Shown here piece after piece: positions 17,042-27,394 of a stretch of 64,000 nt of DNA (position 1 is the first letter of the stretch; each line of letters starts with the position of its first letter). The notes beneath the pieces were generated by a model, which saw only the letters and a list, made by a program, of their open reading frames with translations, was not told the origin of the DNA and searched no databases. This DNA comes from an uncultured Actinomycetes bacterium (GTDB taxonomy: Bacteria; Actinomycetota; Actinomycetes; Nanopelagicales; Nanopelagicaceae). The stretch is from the NCBI GenBank assembly GCA_903834515.1, contig CAILJM010000023.1, positions 102,246-166,245 on the forward strand, in the 5' to 3' direction. The translations under genes and the position numbers were made by a program.

Positions 17042-18225
17042 TCATTACGTGGACCGAAGTGATCGGCCGCTGCTAAATGACTCTTGCCTAATCGAACGAT
17101 CGCCATCCCAGCGAGAACGCTGAGGCTCGTAAGAGCGAAACAGAATTGTGGAGAGATGGATTGCGAGAGTGATCCGCCAAGCCAAGATCCGATGGATGCG
17201 GCGCTACCTTCGACGGTCCACATCCATCCAAGGGCGGAAGCTGCTGTGCCTCGAGGTCTTACCGCTTCGACAATTTCAAGGTAAAAGACTTGTTGAGCGC
17301 CGTTTGTTAATCCAATCAAGGCGCTCACAGCAATGAGAGACCAGCCGGGTGTGGTGAGAAAAAGTGGGAGCGCAACCAAGGCCCACAGATAATAATTTCG
17401 CACGAAGGCATTTAGTGGAGTGAGGCGTTTGCCAACAACGCCGGCAAGAAGCGCCCCGATCACGCTTGCGATACTCCAGGAAGCGAAGATGGTCCCCGTG
17501 AGGTGCTCGACGTGCCTGATGGAGGTAAATGCAGGTACCGCAATTTGATACATCCCCATTCCCAGCCCGATGATCACTCCTTCAACCATGAGAAGTCGTA
17601 TACCTGGGACGCGGAAGATCCCCACATCACTTTCGCGCTTTTCCTCTGGCTCCCATTCTTTGGTGATCTTCAGCGCTGACAGCGATAGACCACCTATGAA
17701 TATGAGGGCCGAGCATGAGTAGAGCGCAAGCGATGGATGAGATGAAAGCGAAAGATATGTAACGAGCACCGGTCCAACGATCTGTGCAATCGTCATCACA
17801 GAGGTATCAATTGCGAGGGCTTTGCGCATCTCCTTTTGCGGAACTATGTAACGCCAGAGCGGTCGGATTGAGAGATTGATTGGAGGAGCGCATATACCCA
17901 GAACAAACGAGGCAACGATCAGTGAATTTCTGCTACTGACAAAGTTGAGAAGGAGGATTGAACTTCCGTAAGCAGGAACGAAGATGCGTAGCGGAATTCG
18001 CATTCCGTAGCGGTCGAGGAGTGAAGATCGAATACTCGTAGTTAACGCTCCGGATATTCCATTGAGCCCAGCTACAAAGCCAGCAAAGGCGATCGAATGG
18101 ACTGCGTGGTACGTCTTGAAGTAGAGGCCCAATCCGATCATTCCGTAGGCCAACCGGGCTGGAAATGAGGCGAGAATCATCGAGGAGGCACCCCGATAAG
18201 TGAAGATATGAAGATAATCCCGCAT
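17038..18225 (-). CDS. MFS transporter
   Basis: The 395-residue protein is almost entirely hydrophobic with about twelve predicted membrane segments, the usual MFS size. The loop after the second segment reads SSLLDRYGMRIPLR, the family's loop-2/3 type motif. The C-terminal half has the SALGWMWTVEGSAAS stretch typical of small drug-export-like MFS proteins. Substrate is unknown. Its stop overlaps that of polA by 4 bp tail to tail. The ATG at 18225 is preceded by TACGAT six bases upstream, so the message is probably leaderless. Confidence 0.82.
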   Translation of the reverse strand: MRDYLHIFTYRGASSMILASFPARLAYGMIGLGLYFKTYHAVHSIAFAGFVAGLNGISGALTTSIRSSLLDRYGMRIPLRIFVPAYGSSILLLNFVSSRNSLIVASFVLGICAPPINLSIRPLWRYIVPQKEMRKALAIDTSVMTIAQIVGPVLVTYLSLSSHPSLALYSCSALIFIGGLSLSALKITKEWEPEEKRESDVGIFRVPGIRLLMVEGVIIGLGMGMYQIAVPAFTSIRHVEHLTGTIFASWSIASVIGALLAGVVGKRLTPLNAFVRNYYLWALVALPLFLTTPGWSLIAVSALIGLTNGAQQVFYLEIVEAVRPRGTAASALGWMWTVEGSAASIGSWLGGSLSQSISPQFCFALTSLSVLAGMAIVRLGKSHLAAADHFGPRND

Positions 18226-18231
18226 GAAACC

Positions 18232-18237
18232 ATCGTA
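18232..18237 (-). promoter_or_regulatory. -10 element of MFS gene
   Basis: On the minus strand TACGAT is separated from the ATG at 18225 by six bases (GGTTTC). This matches the TANNNT-N6-8-start pattern of other genes in the window. Confidence 0.5.
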
Positions 18238-18250
18238 TCTGCCCTTGCCT

Positions 18251-18300
18251 TGCCTAGCCGAGCCTAGCCGAGCCTAGCCGAGCCGAGCCGAGCTGAGCCG
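18251..18300. repeat. Pentanucleotide repeat tract AGCCT/AGCCG
   Basis: The tract is built from ten near-identical pentamers: the decamer AGCCTAGCCG recurs almost three times (the first copy begins TGCCT), then AGCCG units and one AGCTG. It lies between the divergent MFS gene and the rpsA promoter. Such tracts change length by slippage; it is not coding. Confidence 0.8.
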
Positions 18301-18318
18301 ATGGCCCGATTTGGCGGT

Positions 18319-18347
18319 TTGACCCTCATTTCTAGGGTGCGTACCCT
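18319..18347 (+). promoter_or_regulatory. rpsA promoter
   Basis: TTGACC (18319-18324) and TACCCT (18342-18347) are 17 bp apart, a good housekeeping promoter. Transcription from about 18354 would give a leader of roughly 70 bases before the rpsA start. TTGACC is also the -35 of both rRNA promoters at the window's end. Confidence 0.7.
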
Positions 18348-18426
18348 TAGCGACTCACCCCGCAACCAGCTGGGCGACGTGCACCACAGTCCTATTCCTA
18401 CTACTTCTATTCACCTACGGAGCAAC

Positions 18427-19785
18427 TTGAGCACTCACGCAATTAACGACATCGGTTCAGCAGAAGATTTCCTCGCCGCAATCGAAGGCACAATAAAGAA
18501 TTTTAATGACGGCGACCTCGTATCAGGTCTTGTCGTACAAGTAGACCGCGAAGAAGTCCTTCTTGATATCGGTTACAAAACTGAAGGCGTCATCCCTTCA
18601 CGTGAACTTTCAATTCGACACGACATCGACCCATCTGAGTTGGTCAAGGTCGGCGATCGCATTGAAGCGCTCGTTCTCCAAAAGGAAGATAAAGAAGGCC
18701 GTCTCATTCTCTCAAAGAAGCGTGCGCAGTACGAGCGTGCATGGGGCGAGATCGAAGGCAAGAAGGAGCGCGACGAAGTCGTCACCGGAACTGTCATTGA
18801 GGTTGTTAAGGGTGGACTTATCGTCGACATCGGATTGCGTGGCTTCTTGCCAGCATCTCTCGTCGAAATGCGCCGCGTCCGCGACCTTACGCCTTACATC
18901 GGCAAGGAAGTTGAATGCCGCATCATCGAACTTGATAAGAACCGCAACAATGTCGTTCTCTCACGTCGTGCCTACCTCGAGCAGACACAATCTGAATCAC
19001 GCACAACTTTCCTTAACCAGCTCACAAAGGGTCAGGTCCGTGAGGGCGTTGTCTCTTCAATCGTGAACTTTGGTGCTTTCGTTGATCTCGGTGGAGTTGA
19101 TGGACTTGTCCACGTTTCTGAGCTCTCATGGAAACATATCGACCACCCAAGTGAAGTTGTCGAAGTTGGCGATGAAGTTACCGTAGAGGTTCTCGAAGTT
19201 GATTTCGAGCGCGAGCGCGTCTCTCTCTCACTTAAGGCAACACAAGAAGATCCATGGCAGGCATTTGCTCGCACCCACACAATTAATCAGGTAGTTCCAG
19301 GTGAAGTCACAAAGCTTGTGCCGTTTGGTGCATTTATTCGCGTCTTCGAAGGAATTGAAGGACTTGTTCACATTTCAGAGTTGGCAGAACGCCATGTTGA
19401 AATCCCTGAGCAGGTAGTTCAGGTGGGGGATTCGCTCTTCGTTAAGATCATCGATATTGATCTAGAGCGTCGCCGCATCTCACTCTCACTGAAGCAAGCA
19501 AACGAAGGCCACGAAGTTGAGATCGAAGCATTTGATCCAACCCAGTATGGAATGGCTGCTCGTTATGATGCTGAAGGTAACTTCATCTACCCAGAGGGCT
19601 TCGATGCAGAGACCCAAGAATGGCGTCCAGGATTTGAAACGCAGCGCGAAGAGTGGGAGCGTCAGTATGCTGAGGCTCAGGCTCGATTCCTCGCTCACAA
19701 GAAGCAGAAGGATGAGGCTCGTGCAGCCGATGCTGCTTCAGATGCTGCGTCAGAGGATGTTGCAGAGGCTCCAACCGCTGAGTAA
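18427..19785 (+). CDS. rpsA: 30S ribosomal protein S1
   Basis: S1 binds mRNA at the ribosome. The 452-residue protein has four S1 RNA-binding domains (roughly residues 28-100, 115-180, 200-268 and 285-355) with the repeated pattern VDIG/FGAFV...GLVHVSEL. An acidic and Ala-rich tail follows. This is the shorter actinobacterial form rather than the six-domain E. coli form. The start is TTG at 18427, preceded by GGAG at 18419-18422. A longer frame opening at ATG 18301 is rejected because it would cover the promoter and lacks family similarity. A strong terminator follows. Confidence 0.95.
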   Translation: MSTHAINDIGSAEDFLAAIEGTIKNFNDGDLVSGLVVQVDREEVLLDIGYKTEGVIPSRELSIRHDIDPSELVKVGDRIEALVLQKEDKEGRLILSKKRAQYERAWGEIEGKKERDEVVTGTVIEVVKGGLIVDIGLRGFLPASLVEMRRVRDLTPYIGKEVECRIIELDKNRNNVVLSRRAYLEQTQSESRTTFLNQLTKGQVREGVVSSIVNFGAFVDLGGVDGLVHVSELSWKHIDHPSEVVEVGDEVTVEVLEVDFERERVSLSLKATQEDPWQAFARTHTINQVVPGEVTKLVPFGAFIRVFEGIEGLVHISELAERHVEIPEQVVQVGDSLFVKIIDIDLERRRISLSLKQANEGHEVEIEAFDPTQYGMAARYDAEGNFIYPEGFDAETQEWRPGFETQREEWERQYAEAQARFLAHKKQKDEARAADAASDAASEDVAEAPTAE

Positions 19786-19828
19786 GCATCCCTAAGACTC
19801 CCTTAGACTCCATAAGAATCTAAAAGTC

Positions 19829-19867
19829 AAAAAAGCCCCGACCAATATATTGGCCGGGGCTTTTTTT
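19829..19867 (+). terminator. Strong terminator after rpsA
   Basis: GCCCCG (19835-19840) pairs with CGGGGC (19855-19860) and CCAAT with ATTGG, with one A-C mismatch between. The stem is flanked by six A residues and followed by seven T residues. The A and T runs can also pair, giving a long stem. Confidence 0.9.
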
Positions 19868-19906
19868 GTTGAGAATTTCACGAGCAGGGAGAGAAGAAGT
19901 TCTCGG

Positions 19907-19912
19907 TAGGCT
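19907..19912 (+). promoter_or_regulatory. -10 element of coaE
   Basis: TAGGCT lies six bases (TATGGC) before the GTG at 19919. The identical hexamer with the same spacing is found before ctaA. No Shine-Dalgarno site fits, so the transcript is probably leaderless. Confidence 0.55.
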
Positions 19913-19918
19913 TATGGC

Positions 19919-20521
19919 GTGCTCATCGTTGCGTTAACCGGAGGGATCGGTTCTGGGAAATCCCTCGCAGGTGAATACCTAGCCTCACTTGGAGCAATAG
20001 TTATTGACTCAGATCAACTCGCTCGGGATGTTGTCGAACGAGGGATGCCGGCCTTCGATGAGATCGTTGCGCGCTTTGGGGATGAGATTCTTCAGGATGG
20101 CTCTCTCAATCGTGCCAAGCTTGGAGAAATTGTCTTTAGTGATTCCGCAGCAAGAATATGGCTTGAAGGAATTACCCATCCTCGGATCCGCGAAGCATTT
20201 CAAGAACTTGTTGAGAGCGCTCCGGAAGGCTCCGTGATCGTCAATCAGATTCCATTACTTGTTGAGACTAATGCGGCGAAGAGATTTGATTGTGTGATTG
20301 CAATATCTGCACCAATCGATGTACGTCGCGAACGTTCTCTGGCTCGGGGAATGAAGGGTTACGAATTTGAGAAGCGGTTAGCCGCTCAAGTCAGCGACCT
20401 TGATCGAGCCGAGATTGCTGACATCGTGGTCGATAATTCTGGCGATAGAGAGTCACTTCTCAATGCGATCGAAGAAATATGGGAATCTATCCTTTTGCCA
20501 CGAGCAAGAGCTCAGGCATGA
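19919..20521 (+). CDS. coaE: Dephospho-CoA kinase
   Basis: CoaE phosphorylates dephospho-CoA in the last step of coenzyme A synthesis. The 200 residues show the P-loop GGIGSGKS at residues 8-15, the [12 protein letters not shown] substrate region and the NQIPLLVE motif of the family. Some actinobacteria have a CoaE fused to a UPF0157 domain; this one is the single-domain form. The start is GTG at 19919. The stop overlaps the uvrB ATG as ATGA, so coaE and uvrB are translationally coupled. Confidence 0.93.
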   Translation: MLIVALTGGIGSGKSLAGEYLASLGAIVIDSDQLARDVVERGMPAFDEIVARFGDEILQDGSLNRAKLGEIVFSDSAARIWLEGITHPRIREAFQELVESAPEGSVIVNQIPLLVETNAAKRFDCVIAISAPIDVRRERSLARGMKGYEFEKRLAAQVSDLDRAEIADIVVDNSGDRESLLNAIEEIWESILLPRARAQA

Positions 20522-22611
20522 GAGCTATATCAGACCTTGCTCGGAAGCCTCATCCCTTCCAAGTTATCAGTGATTACATACCTTCGGGAGATCAGCCCGC
20601 CGCAATCGCAGAGATCGCAGCTCGTATTGAACGAGGCGATCAAGATGTGGTTCTACTGGGTGCGACCGGCACCGGGAAGTCGGCAACAACTGCCTGGTTG
20701 ATTGAAAAACTTCAACGGCCCACCCTTGTCCTTGCGCCGAATAAGACGCTGGCCGCTCAACTTGCCAACGAATTTCGTGAACTTCTTCCAAATAACGCCG
20801 TCGAGTATTTCGTCTCGTATTACGACTATTACCAACCCGAAGCCTACGTTCCGCAATCGGATACCTTCATCGAAAAGGATTCCTCGGTAAATGCCGAGGT
20901 AGAGCGGTTGCGGCATAGCGCGACCAATTCTCTCCTCACCCGCAGGGATGTAATCGTAGTTGCAACCGTCTCCTGCATATATGGACTTGGAACTCCGCAG
21001 GAGTACGTGGATCGCATGATTCGGTTGCGCGTAGGAGAATCAATCGAGCGAAATACGCTTCTTCGCCAATTCGTTGATATCCAATATAAGCGCAATGACA
21101 TGGCCTTTGAACGTGGCACATTTCGTGTTCGCGGTGACACTGTAGAAATCATCCCGATGTACGAAGAACTCGCAGTCCGCATCGAGATGTTCGGGGATGA
21201 GATCGAAAAAATAATGACCCTTCATCCGCTCACCGGTGAAATTATCCGCGAAGAGAGTGAGATGTATATCTTCCCTGCAAGCCATTATGCAGCGGGTCCA
21301 GAGACCATGAAGCGAGCGGTCTCTGCGATCGAAGAGGAGATGGAGAAGGCAGTAGATATATTTGAGCGGCAGAACAAACTTCTAGAAGCTCAGCGGATTC
21401 GGATGAGAACAACCTTTGATATTGAAATGATTCGCCAATTAGGGTTCTGCTCTGGGATCGAAAATTACTCCCGACATATAGATGGGCGCGAAGCAGGTAG
21501 CGCCCCGCATTGCTTGTTGGATTATTTTCCAGAAGATTTTTTGGTCGTTATTGATGAAAGTCACGTCACTGTCCCACAGATCGGAGCAATGCACGAGGGT
21601 GATGCATCGCGCAAGCGCACATTGGTTGAGCACGGTTTCCGTCTGCCCAGTGCGATGGATAATCGACCACTTCGCTTCGACGAGTTTCTCACGCGCAAGG
21701 GGCAAACGATTTATCTCTCGGCTACCCCTGGAAAATATGAAATGGAGAAGGTTCAGGGGGATGTTGTCGAACAGGTTATTCGACCCACTGGCCTTATTGA
21801 TCCCAAAATTATTGTGAAGCCGATCAAGGGGCAGATAGATGATCTCGTAGCTTCTATTAACGAGCGTTCGGTCAAGAATGAAAGAGTCTTAGTAACGACT
21901 TTGACGAAGAAGATGTCAGAGGATCTCACTGATTATTTGCAAGGGGTTGGAATTCGAGTCCGTTATCTACATTCTGAGGTAGATACCTTACGAAGAGTAG
22001 AGCTTTTGCGTGAGTTGAGGACCGGTGAGTACGACGTGCTGATCGGAATTAACTTACTGCGCGAGGGCCTGGATCTACCTGAAGTCTCACTCGTTGCTAT
22101 CTTGGACGCAGATAAAGAGGGATTCCTTCGCTCGGCTACATCACTGATTCAGACCATCGGACGTGCTGCCCGAAATGTCTCGGGTGAAGTTCATATGTAT
22201 GCCGATAATATGACCAAGTCAATGGTCCAAGCGATCGATGAGACGAATCGTAGACGCGAGAAGCAAGTGGCATACAACACCGAAAATGGAATTGAGCCGA
22301 CGGCACTCCGTAAGAAGATTGCTGACATTACCGATCTCATTACCCAAGAGGCAGAAGATACTGAAGGAATATCCTCCAGCAATACTTCAAGCAAGAGCAA
22401 AAAGAATAAAAATGGCGGCGGAATCGCTGTGGGCGTCCGTTCGACTCTGCCCGCTTCCTTGCCAAGACAAGAGTTGATCGCTCTCATAGAATCGCTCACG
22501 GATCAGATGAAATCTGCTGCAGCTCAACTTCAATTTGAGGTTGCCGCCAGGCTGCGAGATGAAATTAGAGAACTCAAGCGTGAGTTGCGAGGAATGGAAG
22601 AGGCCGGTTGA
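20518..22611 (+). CDS. uvrB: Excinuclease ABC subunit B
   Basis: UvrB is the damage-verifying helicase of nucleotide-excision repair. The 697-residue protein has Walker A GATGTGKS at residues 48-55, the beta-hairpin region [17 protein letters not shown] as motif II, and the helicase motif [15 protein letters not shown]-terminal UVR motif ([15 protein letters not shown]) binds UvrC. A Ser/Lys/Asn-rich linker lies near residue 625. The ATG at 20518 is used: it forms an ATGA overlap with coaE and starts the conserved sequence. uvrA and uvrC follow, so all three Uvr subunits are clustered. Confidence 0.96.
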   Translation: MRAISDLARKPHPFQVISDYIPSGDQPAAIAEIAARIERGDQDVVLLGATGTGKSATTAWLIEKLQRPTLVLAPNKTLAAQLANEFRELLPNNAVEYFVSYYDYYQPEAYVPQSDTFIEKDSSVNAEVERLRHSATNSLLTRRDVIVVATVSCIYGLGTPQEYVDRMIRLRVGESIERNTLLRQFVDIQYKRNDMAFERGTFRVRGDTVEIIPMYEELAVRIEMFGDEIEKIMTLHPLTGEIIREESEMYIFPASHYAAGPETMKRAVSAIEEEMEKAVDIFERQNKLLEAQRIRMRTTFDIEMIRQLGFCSGIENYSRHIDGREAGSAPHCLLDYFPEDFLVVIDESHVTVPQIGAMHEGDASRKRTLVEHGFRLPSAMDNRPLRFDEFLTRKGQTIYLSATPGKYEMEKVQGDVVEQVIRPTGLIDPKIIVKPIKGQIDDLVASINERSVKNERVLVTTLTKKMSEDLTDYLQGVGIRVRYLHSEVDTLRRVELLRELRTGEYDVLIGINLLREGLDLPEVSLVAILDADKEGFLRSATSLIQTIGRAARNVSGEVHMYADNMTKSMVQAIDETNRRREKQVAYNTENGIEPTALRKKIADITDLITQEAEDTEGISSSNTSSKSKKNKNGGGIAVGVRSTLPASLPRQELIALIESLTDQMKSAAAQLQFEVAARLRDEIRELKRELRGMEEAG

Positions 22612-25442
22612 TGAGTACAGATCGCTTGATTGTCCGTGGCGCACGAGCCCACAATCTCAAGAATGTTTCGCTCGACTTGCCTCGGAATGCCCTCATTGTT
22701 TTTACCGGTCTTTCGGGCTCGGGTAAGTCCTCACTCGCCTTCGACACTATCTTTGCGGAGGGACAGAGGCGATACGTTGAATCGCTTTCGGCATATGCCC
22801 GCCAATTTCTGGGGCAGATGGATAAGCCGGATGTAGATTTTATTGAGGGGCTATCGCCAGCAGTTTCTATCGATCAGAAGTCAACCAATCGAAATCCTCG
22901 ATCGACCGTCGGCACCATTACCGAGGTGTACGACTATCTCCGGCTCTTATTTGCCCGGGCTGGACGCCCGCATTGCCCAAACTGCGGCAAAGCAATTGCC
23001 AAGCAAACTCCACAAAATATTGTTGATCAAATTTTGGCGCTTGAAAGTGGATTGAGATTCCAAGTCTTAGCTCCGGTTGTTCGGGGGCGAAAAGGCGAGT
23101 TTATGGATCTCTTTAAAGATCTCACAGTGCAGGGCTTCTCTCGGGCTCGCGTCGATGGAACGGTTTATGCGCTGGACGAAGTTCCTAAGCTCAAGAAGCA
23201 AGAGAAACATACGATCGAAGTTGTTGTAGATCGACTAGCCGTGAAGGCAGATGCGAAATCGCGTCTCACCGATTCGATCGAAACCGCTCTCAAACTTGCA
23301 AGTGGGTTAGTAATTCTGGACTTCGTCGATATGAAGGAAGGGGATCCAGAGAAAGAGAAGACCTTTAGCGAGCATATGGCCTGCCATGATTGTGAACTCT
23401 CCTTTGGAGAACTCGAACCGCGCTCATTTTCCTTCAACTCGCCATTTGGCGCCTGCCCAGAGTGCACGGGGATAGGAATCAAATTAGAAGTTGATGAGGA
23501 ACTTTTAATTCCAGATGATTCCCTGTCAATTAGCGATGGTGCAATTGCTCCGTGGGTAAATTCTGAATACTTTGATCGCCTGGTCGAAGGACTCGCTAAG
23601 GAACTTAATTTCTCTCTCGATAAACCGTGGAAAGCGCTGACACAAAAGGTGCGGGGAGCGATCATTAATGGCTGGGATTACGAAGTCCATGTGAAATATA
23701 AGAATCGATATGGTCGCGAGCGTGCGTACACAACTGGTTTCGAGGGCGTTGCTCCCTTCATTGTTCGACGCCACTCCGAAAGTGAGGGGGAGTACGGCCG
23801 TGACAAGTACGAGGCCTATATGCGCGAAACCCCCTGTCCTGCATGTAAAGGGACACGACTTAAGCCCGAAGTTCTAGCGGTTACATTGGGCGGGAAGAGC
23901 ATTGCTCAGATTTGCGAACTCTCTATTGCAGATTGCGCACTCTTCCTCAAGAAGATTTCACTGAACCCGCGCGAGAAGAAGATCGCCGAACGCGTCCTCA
24001 AGGAGGTGCACGCCAGACTCGGATTCTTGCTCGACGTCGGTCTGGATTACCTCTCACTTGAGAGGGCGGCCGGAACTCTCTCGGGCGGCGAAGCGCAACG
24101 AATTAGATTGGCGACCCAAATCGGCTCAGGTTTAGTGGGCGTTCTTTACGTCTTGGATGAACCGAGCATCGGATTGCATCAACGCGATAATCATCGACTC
24201 ATTGAGACTCTGACCCGTTTGCGGGATATGGGTAATACCCTGATTGTGGTTGAACACGATGAAGACACAATACGGGCTGCAGACTGGATTGTAGATATTG
24301 GCCCAGGAGCTGGTGAACATGGCGGCGAGGTCGTCTCATCCGGAAGCTACGATGAATTGATCGTTGCTCCAAAATCGATCACTGGCGCCTATATGTCCGG
24401 TCGAACGAAGATTGAGGTACCTGCGGTACGTCGTGAGTACGACAAGAAGCGCATCATCACGGTTAAGGAAGCGAAAGAGAATAACCTCAAGAATATTTCG
24501 GTCACCTTCCCATTAGGTAATTTTGTCGCGGTAACGGGAGTGAGCGGCTCTGGAAAATCAACACTGGTAAATGACATTCTCTATTCGGTTCTTGCCAACA
24601 AACTCAATGGCGCTCGAATTGTTCCTGGGCGACATCGCTCTATCTCAGGACTAGAAAATCTCGATAAAGTCGTTCACGTGGATCAGTCGCCAATCGGTCG
24701 GACACCTCGATCTAATCCGGCAACCTATACCGGCGTATTCGACAAGATTCGCGCTCTCTTCGCTGAAACGAGTGAAGCGAAAGTGCGCGGATATCTCCAA
24801 GGCCGCTTCTCGTTTAACGTCAAAGGTGGCCGCTGCGAGAATTGTGCCGGCGATGGCACAATCACTATCGAGATGAATTTCTTGCCCGATGTCTATGTAC
24901 CGTGCGAGGTTTGTCATGGGGCTCGCTATAACCGCGAGACGCTCGAAGTTCACTACAAGGGCAAGACGATTGCTCAAGTGTTGGATATGCCAATCGAAGA
25001 GGCTCATGAGTTCTTTGAATCAGTTCCAGCGATCGCTCGATTCCTCAAGACCCTGAACGATGTCGGTCTTGGGTATGTGCGACTTGGTCAATCCGCGCCA
25101 ACTCTCTCGGGCGGAGAAGCTCAACGTGTAAAGTTGGCAACCGAACTTCAAAAGCGATCTACTGGTCGCACAATTTATGTCCTGGATGAACCAACTACCG
25201 GTCTACATTTTGAAGATACCCGCAAACTCTTGGTGGTCCTCAATCGCTTGGTTGATTCTGGAAACACCGTTGTAGTCATTGAGCACAATCTTGATGTTAT
25301 TAAGTGTGCCGACTGGGTAATCGATATGGGTCCTGAGGGCGGCGCTGGCGGTGGCCAAGTTATTGCTGAGGGCACACCTGAAGAAGTCTCCCGAATGAAG
25401 CAGAGCTATACCGGTCAATTCCTGGCCTCAGTGCTCAAGTAG
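22611..25442 (+). CDS. uvrA: Excinuclease ABC subunit A
   Basis: UvrA finds DNA lesions as a dimer and loads UvrB. The 943-residue protein has two ABC ATPase modules: Walker A GLSGSGKS (residues 33-40) and a second GVSGSGKST. Each module has an LSGGEAQR signature. Zinc-binding CPNCGK and CENCAGDGT groups are present, and the UvrB-binding domain lies between. The ATG at 22611 shares one base with the uvrB stop (TGATG); a TTG three bases earlier is a less likely start. Length is normal. The gene is 21 bp upstream of uvrC. Confidence 0.96.
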   Translation: MSTDRLIVRGARAHNLKNVSLDLPRNALIVFTGLSGSGKSSLAFDTIFAEGQRRYVESLSAYARQFLGQMDKPDVDFIEGLSPAVSIDQKSTNRNPRSTVGTITEVYDYLRLLFARAGRPHCPNCGKAIAKQTPQNIVDQILALESGLRFQVLAPVVRGRKGEFMDLFKDLTVQGFSRARVDGTVYALDEVPKLKKQEKHTIEVVVDRLAVKADAKSRLTDSIETALKLASGLVILDFVDMKEGDPEKEKTFSEHMACHDCELSFGELEPRSFSFNSPFGACPECTGIGIKLEVDEELLIPDDSLSISDGAIAPWVNSEYFDRLVEGLAKELNFSLDKPWKALTQKVRGAIINGWDYEVHVKYKNRYGRERAYTTGFEGVAPFIVRRHSESEGEYGRDKYEAYMRETPCPACKGTRLKPEVLAVTLGGKSIAQICELSIADCALFLKKISLNPREKKIAERVLKEVHARLGFLLDVGLDYLSLERAAGTLSGGEAQRIRLATQIGSGLVGVLYVLDEPSIGLHQRDNHRLIETLTRLRDMGNTLIVVEHDEDTIRAADWIVDIGPGAGEHGGEVVSSGSYDELIVAPKSITGAYMSGRTKIEVPAVRREYDKKRIITVKEAKENNLKNISVTFPLGNFVAVTGVSGSGKSTLVNDILYSVLANKLNGARIVPGRHRSISGLENLDKVVHVDQSPIGRTPRSNPATYTGVFDKIRALFAETSEAKVRGYLQGRFSFNVKGGRCENCAGDGTITIEMNFLPDVYVPCEVCHGARYNRETLEVHYKGKTIAQVLDMPIEEAHEFFESVPAIARFLKTLNDVGLGYVRLGQSAPTLSGGEAQRVKLATELQKRSTGRTIYVLDEPTTGLHFEDTRKLLVVLNRLVDSGNTVVVIEHNLDVIKCADWVIDMGPEGGAGGGQVIAEGTPEEVSRMKQSYTGQFLASVLK

Positions 25443-25463
25443 TCTCACGAAGATAGAGTCAAA

Positions 25464-27380
25464 GTGGCAGACCCGCAGAGTTACCGTCCTTCGCAAATCC
25501 CCACCGATTCCGGCGTTTATAGGTTTTACGATGCGACGGGGACTGTCATCTACGTTGGAAAAGCTATCAACCTTAAAAATCGTCTCAATTCCTATTTTGG
25601 TAAGAATCTCTCTGAGAAGACTTATCGCATGGTTCACAAAGCAGTCCATGTCGATTGGACGATCGTCAATACAGAGGTAGAGGCGCTCCAGCTCGAATTT
25701 ACGTGGATCAAGAGTTACAACCCTGAATTCAATGTGCAGTTTAAAGATGATAAGTCCTATCCATACCTAGCGATATCACTCGGCGATAAGTACCCAAAGG
25801 TCTATGTATCCCGTCAGAAGAAACTCAAGGGAACGAAATATTTCGGTCCATTTGCCCATACCTGGGCGCTACGTAGCACCTTAGATACCTTGCAAAAGAT
25901 TTATCCGATTCGAAGTTGTAGCGATGGAAACTTTGAACGAGCCGTTCGAAGTAAGAGACAATGTTTGCTAGGCGATATTGGAAAATGTGCCGCCCCGTGT
26001 GTTGGCTGGATCAGCGAGTCTGACCATTCGGCTTTAGCTCACCAGCTGGTCAAATATCTCGATTCCAGCCCCGCCGACATTGAGGCCCAAATTGAGCGAG
26101 AGATGGTTCAGGCAGCGGCAGATGAAGAGTATGAGAGAGCGGCAAAACTTCGCGACCAGCTCAACGCTATCGCCAAATCAAATGAGATCATGGGGACGAC
26201 GCTTAGCTCACATTTCACGGCTGATGTCATTGGGATCCACGAGGAAATAACCCACTGCGCCGCATCACTCTTCTCAGTTCGCAACGGTCGAATTGTTGGT
26301 TCTCGCTCTTGGATTATTGACATGGCAAATGTCATCGAAGGCCAGGAGCTTATTTCTGCAACGCTCAGCAAGATCTACCTCGATAACGAAATTCCCAGAG
26401 AGATACTTGTTGATCGACATTCAGAGAACTTTTCAGAGTTCGAAAAATGGCTTGGCGAATTGAGTTCGCACAAAGTGGAGATATCTCGACCACAACGCGG
26501 CGAGAAATCGGAGATAGTAAGTGTTGTAAAAAGGAATGCCCATCAAGCTCTCATTCAATATTTGAGCAAGCGCTCCAATGATGCGGCCGTCAGTGGCCAG
26601 GCTCTGGAGGAGATCGCCGCGACCTTGGATCTGGCTGAGTTGCCACTTCGAATTGAATGCTTTGATATCTCGAATATTCAGGGAAGCCACATGGTTGCTT
26701 CGATGGTGGTTTTTGAAGATGGCCAGGCGAAGAAGAGCGAGTACCGTCGTTTTGCGATAGATGATGAAGCGCACTTTGATGACACTCGGGCAATGCATCA
26801 TGTAATTACTCGTCGGTTAAAGCGTTACCTTGCCGAGAAGGATATCGACCTCAATGAATTGGCGAGTTCCGGTGGGGCGAGACCAAAGTTCGCTTATGCG
26901 CCACAACTCATTGTGGTGGACGGCGGCCAACCCCAAGTGAAAGCTGCTGCTCAAGCGATGTCAGAGTTGGGGATTACCAATATCGCTCTTGTTGGTCTAG
27001 CGAAGCGACTCGAGGAAGTGTGGTTACCGGAGAATCCGGACCCCGTGATCTTTCCGCGACATAGTGAGGCCCTCTACTTATTACAACGAATCCGAGATGA
27101 AGCGCATAGGTTCGCCATCACCTTTCATCGGAGTAAACGTTCTAGAGTGATGCTGGAATCAGTACTCGATGAGATCTCCACGCTCGGAGAGGTTAGGCGA
27201 AAAGCGTTGCTCGAGCACTTTGGCTCTATCGCCGCGCTCCGAAAGGCAACTTCTGAGGAGATCGCATTGATTCCGGGGATTGGTGCGAAAACCGCAGAAA
27301 CGATTCGTGAAGCGCTCGAAGATTCGCGCGAGACTGGACTAGCCGTAGATATGAGCACTGGTGAGATACTGGAAAAATAG
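25464..27380 (+). CDS. uvrC: Excinuclease ABC subunit C
   Basis: UvrC makes both incisions around a lesion. The 638 residues show the N-terminal GIY-YIG nuclease (GVYRFYDATGTVIYVGKA), a cysteine cluster in the middle, a UVR domain (YERAAKLRDQLNAI near residue 215), the RNase H-like second nuclease (IECFDISNIQG, VVDGGQPQ) and C-terminal helix-hairpin-helix motifs (EEIALIPGIGAKTAE). The start is GTG at 25464. TAGAGT lies only four bases before it, so whether a promoter is here is uncertain. rapZ follows after 14 bp. Confidence 0.96.
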   Translation: MADPQSYRPSQIPTDSGVYRFYDATGTVIYVGKAINLKNRLNSYFGKNLSEKTYRMVHKAVHVDWTIVNTEVEALQLEFTWIKSYNPEFNVQFKDDKSYPYLAISLGDKYPKVYVSRQKKLKGTKYFGPFAHTWALRSTLDTLQKIYPIRSCSDGNFERAVRSKRQCLLGDIGKCAAPCVGWISESDHSALAHQLVKYLDSSPADIEAQIEREMVQAAADEEYERAAKLRDQLNAIAKSNEIMGTTLSSHFTADVIGIHEEITHCAASLFSVRNGRIVGSRSWIIDMANVIEGQELISATLSKIYLDNEIPREILVDRHSENFSEFEKWLGELSSHKVEISRPQRGEKSEIVSVVKRNAHQALIQYLSKRSNDAAVSGQALEEIAATLDLAELPLRIECFDISNIQGSHMVASMVVFEDGQAKKSEYRRFAIDDEAHFDDTRAMHHVITRRLKRYLAEKDIDLNELASSGGARPKFAYAPQLIVVDGGQPQVKAAAQAMSELGITNIALVGLAKRLEEVWLPENPDPVIFPRHSEALYLLQRIRDEAHRFAITFHRSKRSRVMLESVLDEISTLGEVRRKALLEHFGSIAALRKATSEEIALIPGIGAKTAETIREALEDSRETGLAVDMSTGEILEK

Positions 27381-27394
27381 GGCAAGATTCAGTC

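Noticed and set aside
18301..18426. Upstream extension of rpsA from ATG 18301
   Set aside because: It would run through the promoter and has no S1 similarity; TTG 18427 has a proper GGAG site.
23165..23665. 166-codon antisense frame within uvrA
   Set aside because: A shadow of uvrA with low-complexity serine-rich translation.
25454..25459. TAGAGT as a leaderless -10 of uvrC
   Set aside because: It is only four bases from the GTG, too close for the usual spacing, and uvrC is 21 bp behind uvrA in the same direction.
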